Shown one piece after another: positions 26,201 to 38,733 of a stretch of 64,000 bases of DNA (within the stretch, counting starts at the first letter, position 1; each line of letters starts with the position of its first letter). The stretch covers positions 5,197,210 to 5,261,209 of the forward strand of contig JACAXG010000053.1 in assembly GCA_018881555.1 (NCBI GenBank), written 5' to 3'. The DNA is from Amblyornis subalaris. Taxonomy: Eukaryota > Chordata > Aves > Passeriformes > Ptilonorhynchidae. The notes beneath the pieces are model-generated. The model worked only from the letters and a program-made list of their open reading frames with translations, was not told where the DNA came from and did no database searches. The position numbers were made by a program, and so were the translations under genes.

Positions 26201-27432
26201 AAGATTGGCTAAGTTTGTTAAACAGTTGTGGAGAAGCTTATTGAAACTCGAATTTTAGTGCTGATATCCCTTTCTTCTGTATTAGAGACGTTTAAATTAC
26301 TCTTGACAATGATGATGGTAGAATTTGAGTTCTTGTACTTAGTTTGTAGTGATTAAACATTACATGAAAAGCGGAATTAAAAAAAAAGTTAAAACTAGTA
26401 CAGCGATAGGAATGCTTAGATTATTTGTATTTAAAGCACTTTGAAATATGTATGTATTTCACAAAGTTATTGTTGTCATGATTCAAGAATGTGAACTGCT
26501 TCCAACTTAATAAATTTTAGGTGCTCTATCATGCTTTAATTATTTACAGTTAACCAAGCAGTAAGTTGTGTTGATTTTATACTTCGAGGGAAAATTTCCA
26601 TAACGCGTTGATAATGTCACAAGATACTGGATGTAAAGACTACTACTAATAAATGAAATAATTTTCTCTAGGATAGTGTTTAACATAGTTTAGAGAAGCC
26701 ATTAAGTTTTCCATTGGGAACATGAAGGGAGCCCAAAGGGCTGAGCCCAATTTTTGCAGGCCAGTTTTAAATGTCACTTTTCTGCCAAAATCTTTCCAGT
26801 CTGATTGCAGCAGTGACGTTGGATGCTGCACTCTACTGTGGGGCATCAGCTGCTGTGCCTAAGTGTGATTGAAGAAATAGTGCACAAGTAACATGTAAAA
26901 ATAACATTGTAGTAATATCCTAATTCACTGGCTGAATGACTTTAGCCAGCATTTCAAATATTTATAGTTCTGAGTTTGCAAAGCCTGAAGTGCAGTATAC
27001 CATAAATAAGGCCATGTTTTAAAGCTGCAAGTGGGACGAATCTAGATGATGCCATTATCCTTCCCTTCGAGTACTTGAGAAAGAATGAAGGTAGCAAAGC
27101 CGTTCAGCACCTACCAGTGGCCGGATAGAATGCATGAACCTCATCAGAAATCGCAGAAGCCACAATGTGTTTATGTACCTTAGGAAGAAACCGAGGCTGG
27201 GGGTGCCACTGAGCATAAAAGCAGTGATTTGCACCTCGGTATGGTTTGATGGGATCTTCCAAGGATGGAATGTTGAAGTGTTATTTCCTTTTTTTACTCT
27301 GTTCCGCAAGAGGAATTGCAGTTGTGAACAGTATTAAATTGCTCCAGTAGAGCAGATCAAAGGGAGTGTTTTAATTTCAGCTTTTCTGATTAATTCTTTT
27401 AGATTTTTGTCTGCAGTTAATATTATCTGTAG

Positions 27433-27505
27433 TCCTGAGGCGGTTGGACTCAATGATCATTGGAGATCCCTTGCAGATGAACAAAATAATTCTATTCTTA
27501 AATAT
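27433..27505 (+). mobile_element. Degraded CR1 3'-end scrap
   Basis: CGGTTGGACTCAATGATCAT, TGGAGATCCCTTGCAG and ATTCTATTC resemble a worn CR1 3' tail in sense orientation. It is short and diverged. Confidence 0.55.
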
Positions 27506-27994
27506 TCCTGTAATTGGAGGAGGCAGTAGATATCTCATATTTTAGCTTCATCANTCATGCCTATGAAATTGTGTTTAAAAAAATCTGAGATTTCTTTGTG
27601 AGCCCTGCAGCAAAAGAAGAAAACAACTTCCAAGGAAGTTTCAGAGGTTTGTCCTCTGTTTATCATCTGCTAGAGCCAGGGGATAAAAGTTCTTAATAAT
27701 TATTAAGGGTTTGAGCCCCACTCACAGAAAGAAGTGAGATATTCTGTGGATGTTTTCTGGAATTTATAAAACTTATGTTCTTCTCTAGTTAACCATAGGA
27801 CCTGACTTNCAGAGAAATTTTAGAATTTAACACGACTTAAGATAACAATGAAAGCTTCCTGTGTAAATTGCAGAACTGAAGTTTGGGATATGTAGTATCA
27901 ATGGCTTCACCACTACCCTCACAATACTTGATACAAACCCCAAAGCTTTTACCAAGTTAAAAGTCCGAGGATTTGATCATGAAAGAAGAAAGGA

Positions 27995-28870
27995 GCCTTG
28001 AACACTGCCAGGGTAGGGCATCCACAGCCTCCCTGGGCAACCTGTTCCAGTGCCTCACCACTCTCACAGTAAAAAATTTCTTTCTAATATTTAACCTAAA
28101 TTTCCCCTCTTTCAGTTTGTACTCATTACTCCTTGTCTTATCACTACTATTCCTGATGAAGAGTTGCTCTCCAACTTCTCTGTAGCCCCTTCAGACACTG
28201 GAAGTTACTGTGAGGTCTCCACTCAACCCTCTCTTCGCCAGGCCAAACAGCCCCAACTTTTCTCTNAGTCTGTCTTCGTTAGGGAGGTGCTGCAGTTCTC
28301 CTACCAACTTTGTGGCCTCCTCTGGACTTGCTCCAACAGTTCCTTATGTTGGGGCCACCAGAACACAGCACTCCNGGAGGGGTGAGCAGAGCAGAGGGGG
28401 AGAATCTCCTCCCTTGACCTGCTGGACACACTGGTTTTGATGCTGCCAGGACACGTTTGGCTTTCTGGGCTGTGAGCTCACACTGCTGGCTTATAGTGAA
28501 CTTTTCATCAAGCATCACCCCAAGTTCTTCTTCACAGAGCTGCTCTCAGTCCCTTTTCTGCCCACTCTATGGGTGTGTCTGGGATTGCAGTAACCCAGAT
28601 GTAGGACCTTGCTTTTGGCCTTGGTAAACTTCCTGAGATTTGCAGAGGCCCAGCTCTGCAGCCTGTCTGGGTCCCTGGGCATGGCATCCCTTCCCTGCAG
28701 CGAGCTGAGCGCACCCACAGCTCCATGTCAGCACATTTGCTGAGGGAGCCTCAGTCCCACTGCCCATGGCACTGACAAAGATGTTGGACAGCACCAGTCT
28801 CGATACTGACCCCTGAGGAATGTCACTTGTCCCTGGTCACCACATGGACAGTGAGCCACGGGAGCAGCAC
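27995..28870 (-). mobile_element. CR1 LINE fragment, about 0.88 kb, in intron 1
   Basis: Antisense CR1 landmarks run from GGGCAACCTGTTCCAGTGCC through CTCCTTGTCTTATCACTACT and GACACGTTTGGCTTTCTGGG to GATACTGACCCCTGAGGAAT. The - strand has broken ORF2 frames (for example QCELTAQKAKRVLAASK, related to AAKKANRILG of CR1). The 3' tail is absent. Confidence 0.9.
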
Positions 28871-31800
28871 AAAAGTGAATGGGGCAGGAGAAAGGGGAAT
28901 GAAGAAAGGATCTCAAACTACCATCTCTGAATATCAACCCACTTAGTGCATCTCATAACCACTAATGCAACTTCCTACAGTCCAATAAATAAGATCAATN
29001 TAATGCTTTTCTGTATCATAAGCATAAAAGATGTTAGAGCCTACCTGAATTTCTGTACTGCATTTTAACATGCTTGTCTGATTAAATTAAAAAGAGGTTT
29101 AAAAAAATGAATCTTTACTGATAACANACAGGAACACATTTCTAGCCAAACCCTTCACCTAGCAATTCACGATTCCATACTATTAATATATTACCAATTA
29201 AATAGATAAAACTTAAAATTACTAACAAATCTTGCATGTGGCACCCAAACTAATGNGATGACTAACAATGAGAACACATTACAGAGTAATGTGGATTATC
29301 TGGTAAGCTTGGCACAATAAAATGTGCACTAACACAGCCAAGTGTCAGGTCATTCACTTAGGAANAAAAAGACATCCAGAAAACTTTGTATGTATTGGTG
29401 AACATGACAAAAAGCACAGTTACTCTACAAAGGCCACTGCCTGTGAACACCACANTCGTATGCTTGCAGCAAGAATGAATCTCAGCACTTCTCTCTTTTT
29501 AACAGAAACATGTAATTTTGGTTGCAGAACTAATAAGAAACTTGTGAATTACAGCCTTTTACATCTAGGAAAAAAGTAAGTAGCCAAAAAAATTAACCCT
29601 CCACACTAATTAGCTGCCCCAGGGAGATGATAGTGCAGTGTGATGAGTCAAATATCTGAGTCCATTACAGAAGATGAGAGACCATCCACTGCCAAGATAC
29701 CTTGGCTGTTCTGNGGGTTGCAAGTATTTCTCTTACTCCCTTGCAGCAAGGGAGTAAAGATGTCTTTTTAAGATTGCTGTTTCTACTCTCTTTAACTTTT
29801 GGGCCTATCAAAGAAGAAAAAGAGCTGACAAGTCAGCAGCCAAGAACTACACAAACTGTACTTTTAATTGGCACTTTCCTTTCAAAAAAGTCAGAACTGC
29901 CAATCTGGCACACAAACAAAACCAGGAAAAGCAGGGAGGACCTACCTTTTCCTCTGGTTTTCGAGAAGAGGTGCACACCATTTTCTGCACATGCCATAGT
30001 ATCTCGTCCTTGGTTCTGAAGCCCCAAGTTATCAATACAGGAAGGCATTATTTCATGNTAGGAGCTTTTAAGATGTAGACTTAAAGAACAGAACCAGTAC
30101 ATCTAAAACTTATGTTTTGCAGGTCTTTTAGCTTGTGATGTAAGAAAACATTCCTAGACTGCTTGAGTNAGCACACAGAGCTAAGAAGAACAGCTGATAC
30201 CAATACCATTTATANAGAGCTATACTTTCAATTAAAAGTAGTGTACATACACAGAAACCATCTTTAAACATAACTCCTAAAGCACAAATGATAAAGAGTA
30301 ACATATTCAGTAAACGTCTTCTTTGAACCAAGTGAAAATGGAGGATGCTGAATGCATTCCCAGGACACTGGGAATGTTTTGTGTTCAAGTGTTTTGGATG
30401 GTGAACTTTGCTGTATAGATTGGAGAGGTGGAGCTGTCACATCCATTTTTGAATTGGATGAACAGCTTGAAGGATTTGATATGGCCATGACCAAACTATG
30501 CATTTAATAANTAAAAATAAGGGACCAAGAGCATTTTATAAGTCTTTGGTGCAAACTTTAGACATACTGTTTTCTTGAAGTAGTGATGAGTAGATACAAT
30601 GATACAATAATAATTACTCCATAGACAATAGATTACCAGCTGCAAATGTGTGTATTCCTTGTCCTTGCCTGTACTGTTCTATGGCTGCCTGAAAAGGACT
30701 GAGTTTGCAGGGACCTGAAGTATCAACTCCATCCTAATTGGCTCTNTTGCCAAGAACACACTTTTTAGATTGCAGGACAGCTTTGAGCTTAAATAAACTG
30801 TAGCATAATTGGAAAAAAGNATAGTATAACGATGGATTGGGTCTGACTGAAACAAATGTACATACTGGAGGGGTTTTTTTATTGTTTTAGTTTTGAAATT
30901 GTTTCTTGTTGTAGCTCATTCCATTAATACAGGGTAAAACGAAGTCTTACCCACTTCGCATGTTCATTGGGAATTCAAGAAAAGGGCTTTATAGTAAGTG
31001 AAAGTCATGGTTCAAAACATTTAAGCAACTNTTAAAATAGGTTTTTGCATTTTCTAGGTAGAAGTGACAGTAAGTTTGCTTTTCTTAGGTTATAGTGCAT
31101 GCATTTACCGGTGCTTTTAATATTTATTGGATTCTGTTCTTGGAAAGTCTGCTTTGTTTTACTGTCATGACCAAAATTTTCATCTCTCACTGTAAACCCC
31201 CAGATTATTTAGCTACTTACCAGTGCCTTGAATGTAACTTTTTCATTGCTTGGAGGTGTTAATAATGTAATTTAAATGTTCCTCTTGCTTCTGTCAGTGA
31301 GATTCATTGAATATCATTGAGGATGTATTTCAATACCAGTTGAACCAGTGTAACTCCCACTGAAAGCTCCTGAGAGTGAAGGAATGGGTGTACTGGATGA
31401 GAGGCCCAGTGTTGCTCAGCACTTTGTCCATGACAGCAGCGTGGGATTGACACCTCTAGAAATGCATGGCAGCAGGGCCACAGCTCCCTGAAGGGAACTC
31501 AGTTAATTGTCTTAACATTTGCTGGGTTTTGTGTAAGGCTGACTTGGTGCTTTGTCTTTGTCATTCATCTCTGTTTACTGTCACAGGAGCAAAACAATTC
31601 TTCAGAACAGGAACTGAAACTGCTTTTTGTGTTTGGTAGCCAGGAGTAAGGGTGTGATCTGAAGACCTGTCCTTTTGTTACGTTACCTGTGAAAAAGCAT
31701 CATGTGCTTTAAGTAATCAGTGGTGCACTGACTGTTAAATGTCCCAAGAGTTACTGGCAGGTGANTGTCTTTTGGAGAAAGACACTTGTGGCTGCTGTCC

Positions 31801-31927
31801 AGTTCCCTTTCAGAGCCTGACCTTCATCAGTTACTGCCTTGATGACAGTCCTTTGATGTAAAGGGTTTCCTTTTTTATNTAAGTCTTTTGGGAAGTTATT
31901 CCATGTGGAAGAACCTCTTCTGAGAAG

Positions 31928-32319
31928 ACATACTGGGAGGGTTGGGGCTGTTCAGCATGGAGAAGAGAAGGCTCTGAGGAGACCATAGAACCCCTTCTNG
32001 TATTGCAAGGGGCTTGGACGAAAGCTGGAGAGGTACTTGAGGGAAGGGCATGTAGTGGTAGGACAAGGGGGAATGGCTTTAAACTGAGAGTAGCTTTAGA
32101 TTAGATATTAGGAAGAAATTCTTTGCTGTGACGGTGGTGAANCACTGGAAGAGGTCGTCCAGAGAAGTTGTGGATGCCCCATTACTGGAAGTGTTCAAGG
32201 CCACGTTATATCAAAGGAGCAACCTGGTATAGAGAAAGGTGTCCCTGTCCCTGGCACGGGATTGGAATGAGATGATCACTNCAGTCCCTTCCAACCCAAA
32301 CCATTCTATGATGCTATGA
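31928..32319 (+). mobile_element. CR1 LINE 3' fragment, 0.39 kb, in intron 1
   Basis: Sense CR1: GTTCAGCATGGAGAAGAGAA, TTAGATATTAGGAAGAAATT, TGGATGCCCCATTACTGGAA, ending CCAACCCAAACCATTCTATG and ATGCTATGA, the typical CR1 3' terminus. It is 5'-truncated. Confidence 0.93.
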
Positions 32320-34580
32320 AACAAGCAGTTCATATGTTTGGAGTATGTCAGCTCTGTTGCCTTGATGTGCAGAGCCAANTACTATTCTCAGCCTTGGCTT
32401 GAATACAGTTTGTTTTGATTAGAATTTCTTGGGCTTCAAGTTTGGAAGTTCACATTCTATGCTTTTCCTGCTTACTTAAATTCATGTGAATGCTGGGTGT
32501 GGAAGCATCTTGCACAAAGTGAAGTTGCATACTGTTAAGTAGATGAAGCTTAGCTAAGCTTAGTCTCAACTCTAAATTTTGAAGTTTAAAAGAAAAAAAT
32601 CCTGAAGGAACTGAAGTATGTTTCAGTACAGCCCCCCTTTATTTTGTCATATGAATTTGAGGGCAAATGAGTTATTTTGTTTGCATGGATGTTCTCAGTG
32701 TTCCAGAAACTTATGCTGCGAAGTGTCTTAATTTCAAATCNATGATGTGGAAAGATCACTGAAAAAGGTTACTTGAAGTAACNTATTTTTCAGTGAGAAT
32801 AGGTTTCGTTTGTAACAGTTACAGTTACTCAAATTCTTTTACTGTAACACTGAGACATTTATTGCTTTGAACTCATGTNCTGGAACCTGATGCAGTTGAC
32901 TAAGTCCCGTGTTCACTCACTTCTTTACGAGGAGAGGGAATCTAAGGGGGTTTTTTTGTAGTATGTTATTGGAGATAACATTTTCTGATTGCTGCTTATC
33001 AGGTATTTTTTAAATGTTGAAAGTGAGACACTTCTTGCTTTACTGAATGACAGGTTTTTCATTAATCATTGAATACATTTCAGTTTGTGCTGTCAGTGTT
33101 AATGAGCAAAATGCTGCGACCTCCAGTTCTCTATTCTGATTATGTAAATAATTCCTTCCTTCCTGAAAGATACAAGGCACAGGGAGGAAAGAAAATGGAA
33201 AATGTGTGGGGGTGTGTATAGATTGTAACTACNGAATTAGGTCAGTGTTACAGATTTGGGGGAGGTGTTTCTAGTTGAGAAATCGTTCTGGTTGAAATGA
33301 AGGAATAGGGTAGAAGGTGAAATTCCTAAGTCTAGAATTTTTAAACTAGAATTGCATCATAATCCGTGTGATGAGTCAGTACTTATTAAGGTTTTAAGAA
33401 GGCAGTTCCTAGAATCCTATATGAAACAAATCAGTGATACCTTTCAACCTAAAATTTATATTGCTGCCATTAAGCCTTTTGGCAGTATAGCACTTGTGAT
33501 GAAAAAGCACATCTGTGAGATCCTGTTTCATAGGAACATCGTTCTGTAAAGAAATTGCTGTCTGGTTTTTAGAATGCTCTGTTGTTACATGTTGAGCAGA
33601 CTCTTATTCTGGCATTCATTGTTACCACATGGCAATGTAGATTTTGTGACATATGTCCTCACTTATAACCAGAGTACTTTATTTAAAGGAAAAATAGGTG
33701 TATCTCTCTTGGTAGGGCTTAGGTAATGCTCATGAATAATAAAGTGTATTTTGAGGTCTGCCTCTGTCATCTGGCACCTTACATTTGCTTTTTACTGAGA
33801 CTCTGTATTATAAGTAGCTAATTTAGGGAGAAAGGCTGGATGTATTGGGGTATTTCAGTTGCTTTTGAAGAGGAGACTCTGAGAAACTCAAAGCCGTTCT
33901 AGAAGTCAACTGTACTAGAAAACTGTGTTTGTTCCTTCNTCATTGTATGCTAAAATGCCGTCCTTTGTGTTTGCTGTGACATGTTCTCCTGTAACAAAGT
34001 ATTGTGTACATACTTGCTTCTAACCTGCCACTTAGCCAGGAACCTAGGTCTGATGTTTTTCCTGGCTTTTGAAAAGGTGCTTGGTTTCTCCCCAAACCAG
34101 AATTAACCTATTCTGCTACAGAAGCATGAGATTGCTGACTGNGGAAGCTGAGGTGAGGCTCAGATGAGCAGCTGTACTGCATGCTTGAGCCTGGCAGTAG
34201 AGGCCCCTCCTGGAGGACAGTGCCGTGCTTAGTGGTGCTTTCTGAATGGGAAGCATACGGAGTAAAAAAATCTATAGTTGTATTTTCCTGGTGCTACTGA
34301 AATTACGAAGAGTCAGGTGAAGCAAAACCTGGCTTTCACTTATAATTTAGTGGTGAATCAGGGTGACATAAGTAGATGGCAAATAGCAATTTTCTCATTT
34401 GGCAATCAAAAGCAAATGTCAGTGGGATTTGTTTGACTCAGTCTTCATAGCCTCATACATGGCGTGATTAGCAGTGGAGTACTCAATTTGTCATTTAACA
34501 GGGATCTATCTCCATCTTGACCGTGTATTAAAACATCCTTTCAAAGCTTTGGGCAAAGGTGATAATTTTTTTTAATGTGG

Positions 34581-35314
34581 CTTGCACCTGGGCTGGGGCA
34601 ACCCTGGATGTATGGAGAGACTGAGGAATGAGGTGCTGGAAAGCAGCACCATGGAAAGGGGTCACGGTCGAGAGAAAGGTGAACGTGAGTCAGGGCTGTC
34701 CTGGCAGCCAGGAGGGACATCCCTCTCCTGGCGACATCAGGCATAGCCTCACCAGTCAGGCAAGCGGGGGGATTGTCCAGCTCTGCTCTGCACTGGGACA
34801 GCCTCACCTTCAATTGGTGCACCACAATGTAAGAAAGACGTTGAGCTTTTAGAGAANGTCCAAAGGAGGGCAACAAAGATGGTGAAAGGTTTAGAGGGGA
34901 AGCCGTGTAAGGAGTGGCTGAGGGCACTTGGTCCCTCCAGCCTGGAGAGGAGCAGCCTGAGGGGAGACCTCACTGCAGCTACAACTTCCTCGTGAGGGGA
35001 AGAGGAGGGGCAGGCACTCATCTCTGCTCTCTGGTGACAGTGACAGGACCCGCGGGAACGGCCTGAGGTTGTGTCAGGGGAGGTTTAGGTTGGGTATTAG
35101 AACAAGGTTTTTCACCCAGCGGGTGGTTGGGCACTGGAACAGGCTCCCTGGGGCAGTGGTCACAGCACCAAGTCTGACAGAGCTCAAGAAGGGTTTGTAC
35201 AGTGCTCTTGGGTACGTGGAGTGACTCTTGGGGATGGTGCTGTGCAGGGCCAGGAGTTGGACTCGATGATCCTGTGGGTTTCTTCCAACTCAGCATATTC
35301 TGGGATTCTGTGAG
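34581..35314 (+). mobile_element. CR1 LINE 3' fragment, 0.73 kb, in intron 1
   Basis: Sense CR1: GGCAACAAAGATGGTGAAAG, GAGGGGCAGGCACTCATCTC, GGTGGTTGGGCACTGGAACA, AGGAGTTGGACTCGATGATC, ending CATATTCTGGGATTCTGTGA. It is a different CR1 subfamily from the copy at 31928. It is 5'-truncated. Confidence 0.92.
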
Positions 35315-37008
35315 AGTGTGCTGAATCAAAAATCAGATATAGTAGAAAAGAGATGTATATAAAAACTGACATAGAGTATCCATTAGAATTCAGCTGGATA
35401 CAGGCAGTTTGAGTTGTTTCTGTTGAGCTGTCTGTACACTTAAAACCAGTAAGTCGCTATATCAGTTTACATTTGTTTATAAATTATAAAATTAATTATA
35501 AATAGGTGTAAAGGCTATTCTTGAGCTGAGCCAAACTATGCCTTGGTGCGTTGTAACTCTAAAAAATTGATATTGAGTAGTCGGAATTAAAGAAGTGATG
35601 GGAATTCAAAGTTTCATGGTTAATTAGTTCTAGAGAGATTAAAGCAGTGGTGTGTGTTCCATGGGCATGCAGTTTGATGTTTTCTCTGAAACATAAATGG
35701 GAAATGAGTGACTCAAAACAAGACTGCTAAACTGCTGCCTTCTAATACTGTTTAAAATGCATAAATTGGGTTGTGATTGAGCTTACAAAAGTATGTTTGT
35801 ATATTCTGTAATAAAAAGGAAAATACCTGAACAAGAATATCCTTGCATTTTAGAATATGCAGGTACTACAAGAAGCAACCAGATGATTTATTGGAGATGG
35901 AGTGGTTTTAGTTAGCTGCAGCATAACTTGAAGTAACTTTTGTCAGTCTGTGGACATCACAGAAATGTGGAGGGAGAAGTGATGAGCTCACTTGAGAAGC
36001 TGGCCTTGTCTAATGCACATGGCTCAGCCAAGTGAAATTTTGTGGAGGCCCTGAAATACACATTTCTGGGAATGTAATTTAAGTAATTGACATGGAGAAT
36101 CATGATTGGACTCTTAAGCAAACAATCCCTAAGTAGGAGGAAGAATAAGATAGGTTAGTCCTTTATGTAAATGTTTTGTGTTTACTATTATCTACAAAAT
36201 TCTTAATATTTTTCTTGAATTTTGTTTTATTCTATGAATTTGCAAGATTTTGAGGAAGTTGGTTATTTCAGTAGTAGCTTTCTTGTATCTCCTGGTTAAA
36301 TGGTGTTGCTTGCCTTGAGCAGAATGGAATTTACAAGAATGCTTTGCCCACACCCTTCAGCTCAGCAGGGAGACAAAATCTGAGAGTAAATTCACACTCA
36401 TGTCAGTCAGTCTGACAGGAGAGCTGCCATTTGTCCTGGCTCCCTGGCTGGCCCTAGGATGAGCACTCACTGGCCTTGCACCACTTCAGATAATTAAAGA
36501 AACTGAAAAATTATCAGTATTTGTACATTTGGTGGGTTTTTTGTTGTTGTTCCTTTTAGTACTCTGAACCAGCTCACTTCATGATAACTAACCCCAAAGC
36601 ATTAGAATAGAGAAGAGATGAGAGATTGAGCAGCTCTCCCTTGGTGTCAGCTATTGTGGAACTGCAGCTGCAGGTGGACACTTCTCCCTGCAGAGAGAGA
36701 AGTTCTTTACGCCAGCCTGGACCAGAATTGCTGCTGAAATGAGCTGTTTTACCCTTTTCCTTCCTTTTCTTGGCTACCTCACTCCTTGTGCCAGCACAAG
36801 TTTTTTCTGTGGCTGTTTTGTGAACCAGCCCTGCTAAAGAAGAGTGGTGGTGATTAAAGAAGGTTTGCTGTGGTGGTGATTGGCTTAGGGCTGCTGAAAA
36901 GTGCGGTGTAAGTTGGCAGCAGTTTGATTTCACTGGTTTATGTGAGTACCTCGAAACCTCCATCAGGTAGTGCAGGGGAACTGACTGCATTGAACTGCAG
37001 TACACTGC

Positions 37009-37044
37009 AGTGTGTGTGTGTGTGTGTGTATATATATATGTATG
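37009..37044. repeat. (TG)n(TA)n compound microsatellite
   Basis: About ten TG units run directly into five TA units, 1.5 kb before USP9X exon 2. Likely length-polymorphic. Confidence 0.9.
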
Positions 37045-38578
37045 TGATGGGAAACTTGCTCTTGCTAGTACTTTCTACTTAATGATCTTTATAAACATCA
37101 GTAGAAAACAATGAAATACTCAGGAGGGCATTCTAAAGAAAGCACCAATTAAATACCAAATACATTCATTTTAAAAATTGCATTTAAAAAATCAGTTTCT
37201 TCCTAAAGAAAGTTTTGAGTTGGCAATGCATTTGTTCTGGACTTAGTAGGCTTACTAAACCCTATGAATATGAATTATCAATGGTAGAGATGGATTACAG
37301 TTGAGTGTTTTGCAACAATACAGTTCTGTTCAAAAGTAAACATTATTTTATTGACATTATTAGAGATCTCTAAGTTTGTTGGTACTGTTAATAATGGAGA
37401 CTTGGCAGAGCAGTTACAGCATATTCAGTCAATTTTTACTGTATATGTAATGCCTTGCAAATTCACCCAATTTAAGAAAGGATTTGAAAGTGTCTTGGAG
37501 AAAGATAACAGCATTGAAACTTAGCTTGAGATGAGACATCGTAATAAAACACTTAGGAATATGCAGAGTGTTACAACAGAAATTTCACTCCAGCTTGTTA
37601 ACTTGAGGTTTTTGCTGATTGAATCAGGAACTCGGCTCTGCCAAATGCATCTTGCTGGAAGCTCATATAACTCTTTGTATCACCTTACTTGGCTTTTTAA
37701 CTTTCTGAGAACTGTTGTTGGTTTACGTGGTGCTTGGAAGTCTGAGTTGCTCTGGGAGATTACATTTCAGCGTCGATAGTTACACAGTGCCTNGTGGTGT
37801 AGAGTGGAATTGCTGTTATAACTTAATGCAACTCCTTTTGTCTGTATATAACACGGTGAAGTTGAAACACAGTGAATATTGAACTGTTGGTATATCATGA
37901 TTACAAGTTCAACAAATCTGATGTCACAATTTTCTTCATATAATCTACTAAACCTCTTGGTGGGGATGTGATGGGCTTTGTACTGGGGCTGAAAGGCCAA
38001 TAGACCAAGGCTTTCATAGGCACGTGCTGGAGAAAGGGAATGCAAGTCCAATTCCTTCGTGGAAGTTTGGCTGCAGGGTCTCTGTTAGTCTCAGCTGAGA
38101 TAGAATCAGTCTCTGACTCCCTCTGACATCCACAGTTAGACAGTGTCAGGAGAAGAGTATTGGAAAAGACTACAAATGTGGCTTTTAACCGGGTCATTTC
38201 TACACAGACCATGAGCAGCACCATGAATTCAAATTGGGAATCTCCTGTAGCAATTCAGGCACAGTAAAGTCAAGAGTAAACAGTTGCACACATTTACTCT
38301 GAACACAGAGTAAACATCCACTCCTTTTGGATGTGTGTCAGTTTCTCGATGGTATAAAGGGGATTATAAGTGTAATTTTTACTTGGAACTTTACAATCAT
38401 GTTAAATATTTCATATGTGACTTTATCAGTTGTATTCAATAAAAAGAAATGCTAAGTCTAAAGTAGAAGATTCTCTAGAGCAGTGTATTTGTTTCTGTAA
38501 TGTTCTTTTCCAGGTGTGGATTGCTTTTCCATGCGTGTATTAATACAACTTATTGTCTTTTTTTTTTTCTTCCAGGTT

Positions 38579-38671
38579 ATGCAATGGTCTCTGCAAGATG
38601 GCATGTTCTTGAGTTGGAGCTTTTTAAGGCAAGCATATGCTGGTACTTCAACTTTACTAAGTGGACTATAA
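38579..38671 (+). CDS. Upstream ORF 1 in the USP9X 5' UTR (30 codons)
   Basis: It begins ATG CAA TGG just inside exon 2 and ends at TAA 38669-38671, 62 nt before the main ATG. The start has G at -3 but C at +4, so initiation would be moderate. Its reading frame differs from the main CDS. Such uORFs usually lower main-ORF translation; no function of the peptide is implied. Confidence 0.45.
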   Translation: MQWSLQDGMFLSWSFLRQAYAGTSTLLSGL

Positions 38672-38697
38672 TTTCTTCTCTCACATCAACTACATAA
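38584..38697 (+). CDS. Upstream ORF 2 in the USP9X 5' UTR (37 codons, in frame with the main CDS)
   Basis: ATG at 38584 has a strong context (GCAATGG: G at -3 and G at +4). It overlaps uORF 1 in another frame and ends at TAA 38695-38697. It is in the same frame as the USP9X start, separated from it by that stop and 12 codons. This stop fixes the main ATG at 38734 and rules out an N-terminal extension without readthrough. Confidence 0.45.
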   Translation: MVSARWHVLELELFKASICWYFNFTKWTIISSLTSTT

Positions 38698-38733
38698 GCA
38701 GACAAAATTGCAAAGATCTGCCCTGTGTCGAGT

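Larger units (their letters stand above)
14442..38575 (+). other. USP9X: USP9X intron 1 (24.1 kb)
   Basis: It runs from GTGAGT to a strong acceptor (polypyrimidine run, then CTTCCAG). It holds CR1 pieces at 22548-23210, 27433-27505, 27995-28870, 31928-32319 and 34581-35314, plus simple repeats near 17157, 20493 and 37011. I see no coding exon, RNA gene or other element between 14.9 and 22.5 kb, 23.2 and 27.4 kb, 28.9 and 31.9 kb, or 35.3 and 38.5 kb. ORFs there are short and lack familiar motifs. Confidence 0.85.

Noticed and set aside
29322..29579. Possible old CR1-like fragment
   Set aside because: The start (NTAKCQVIHLG) resembles CR1 ORF2, but the similarity ends after about 15 residues and I cannot follow it further.
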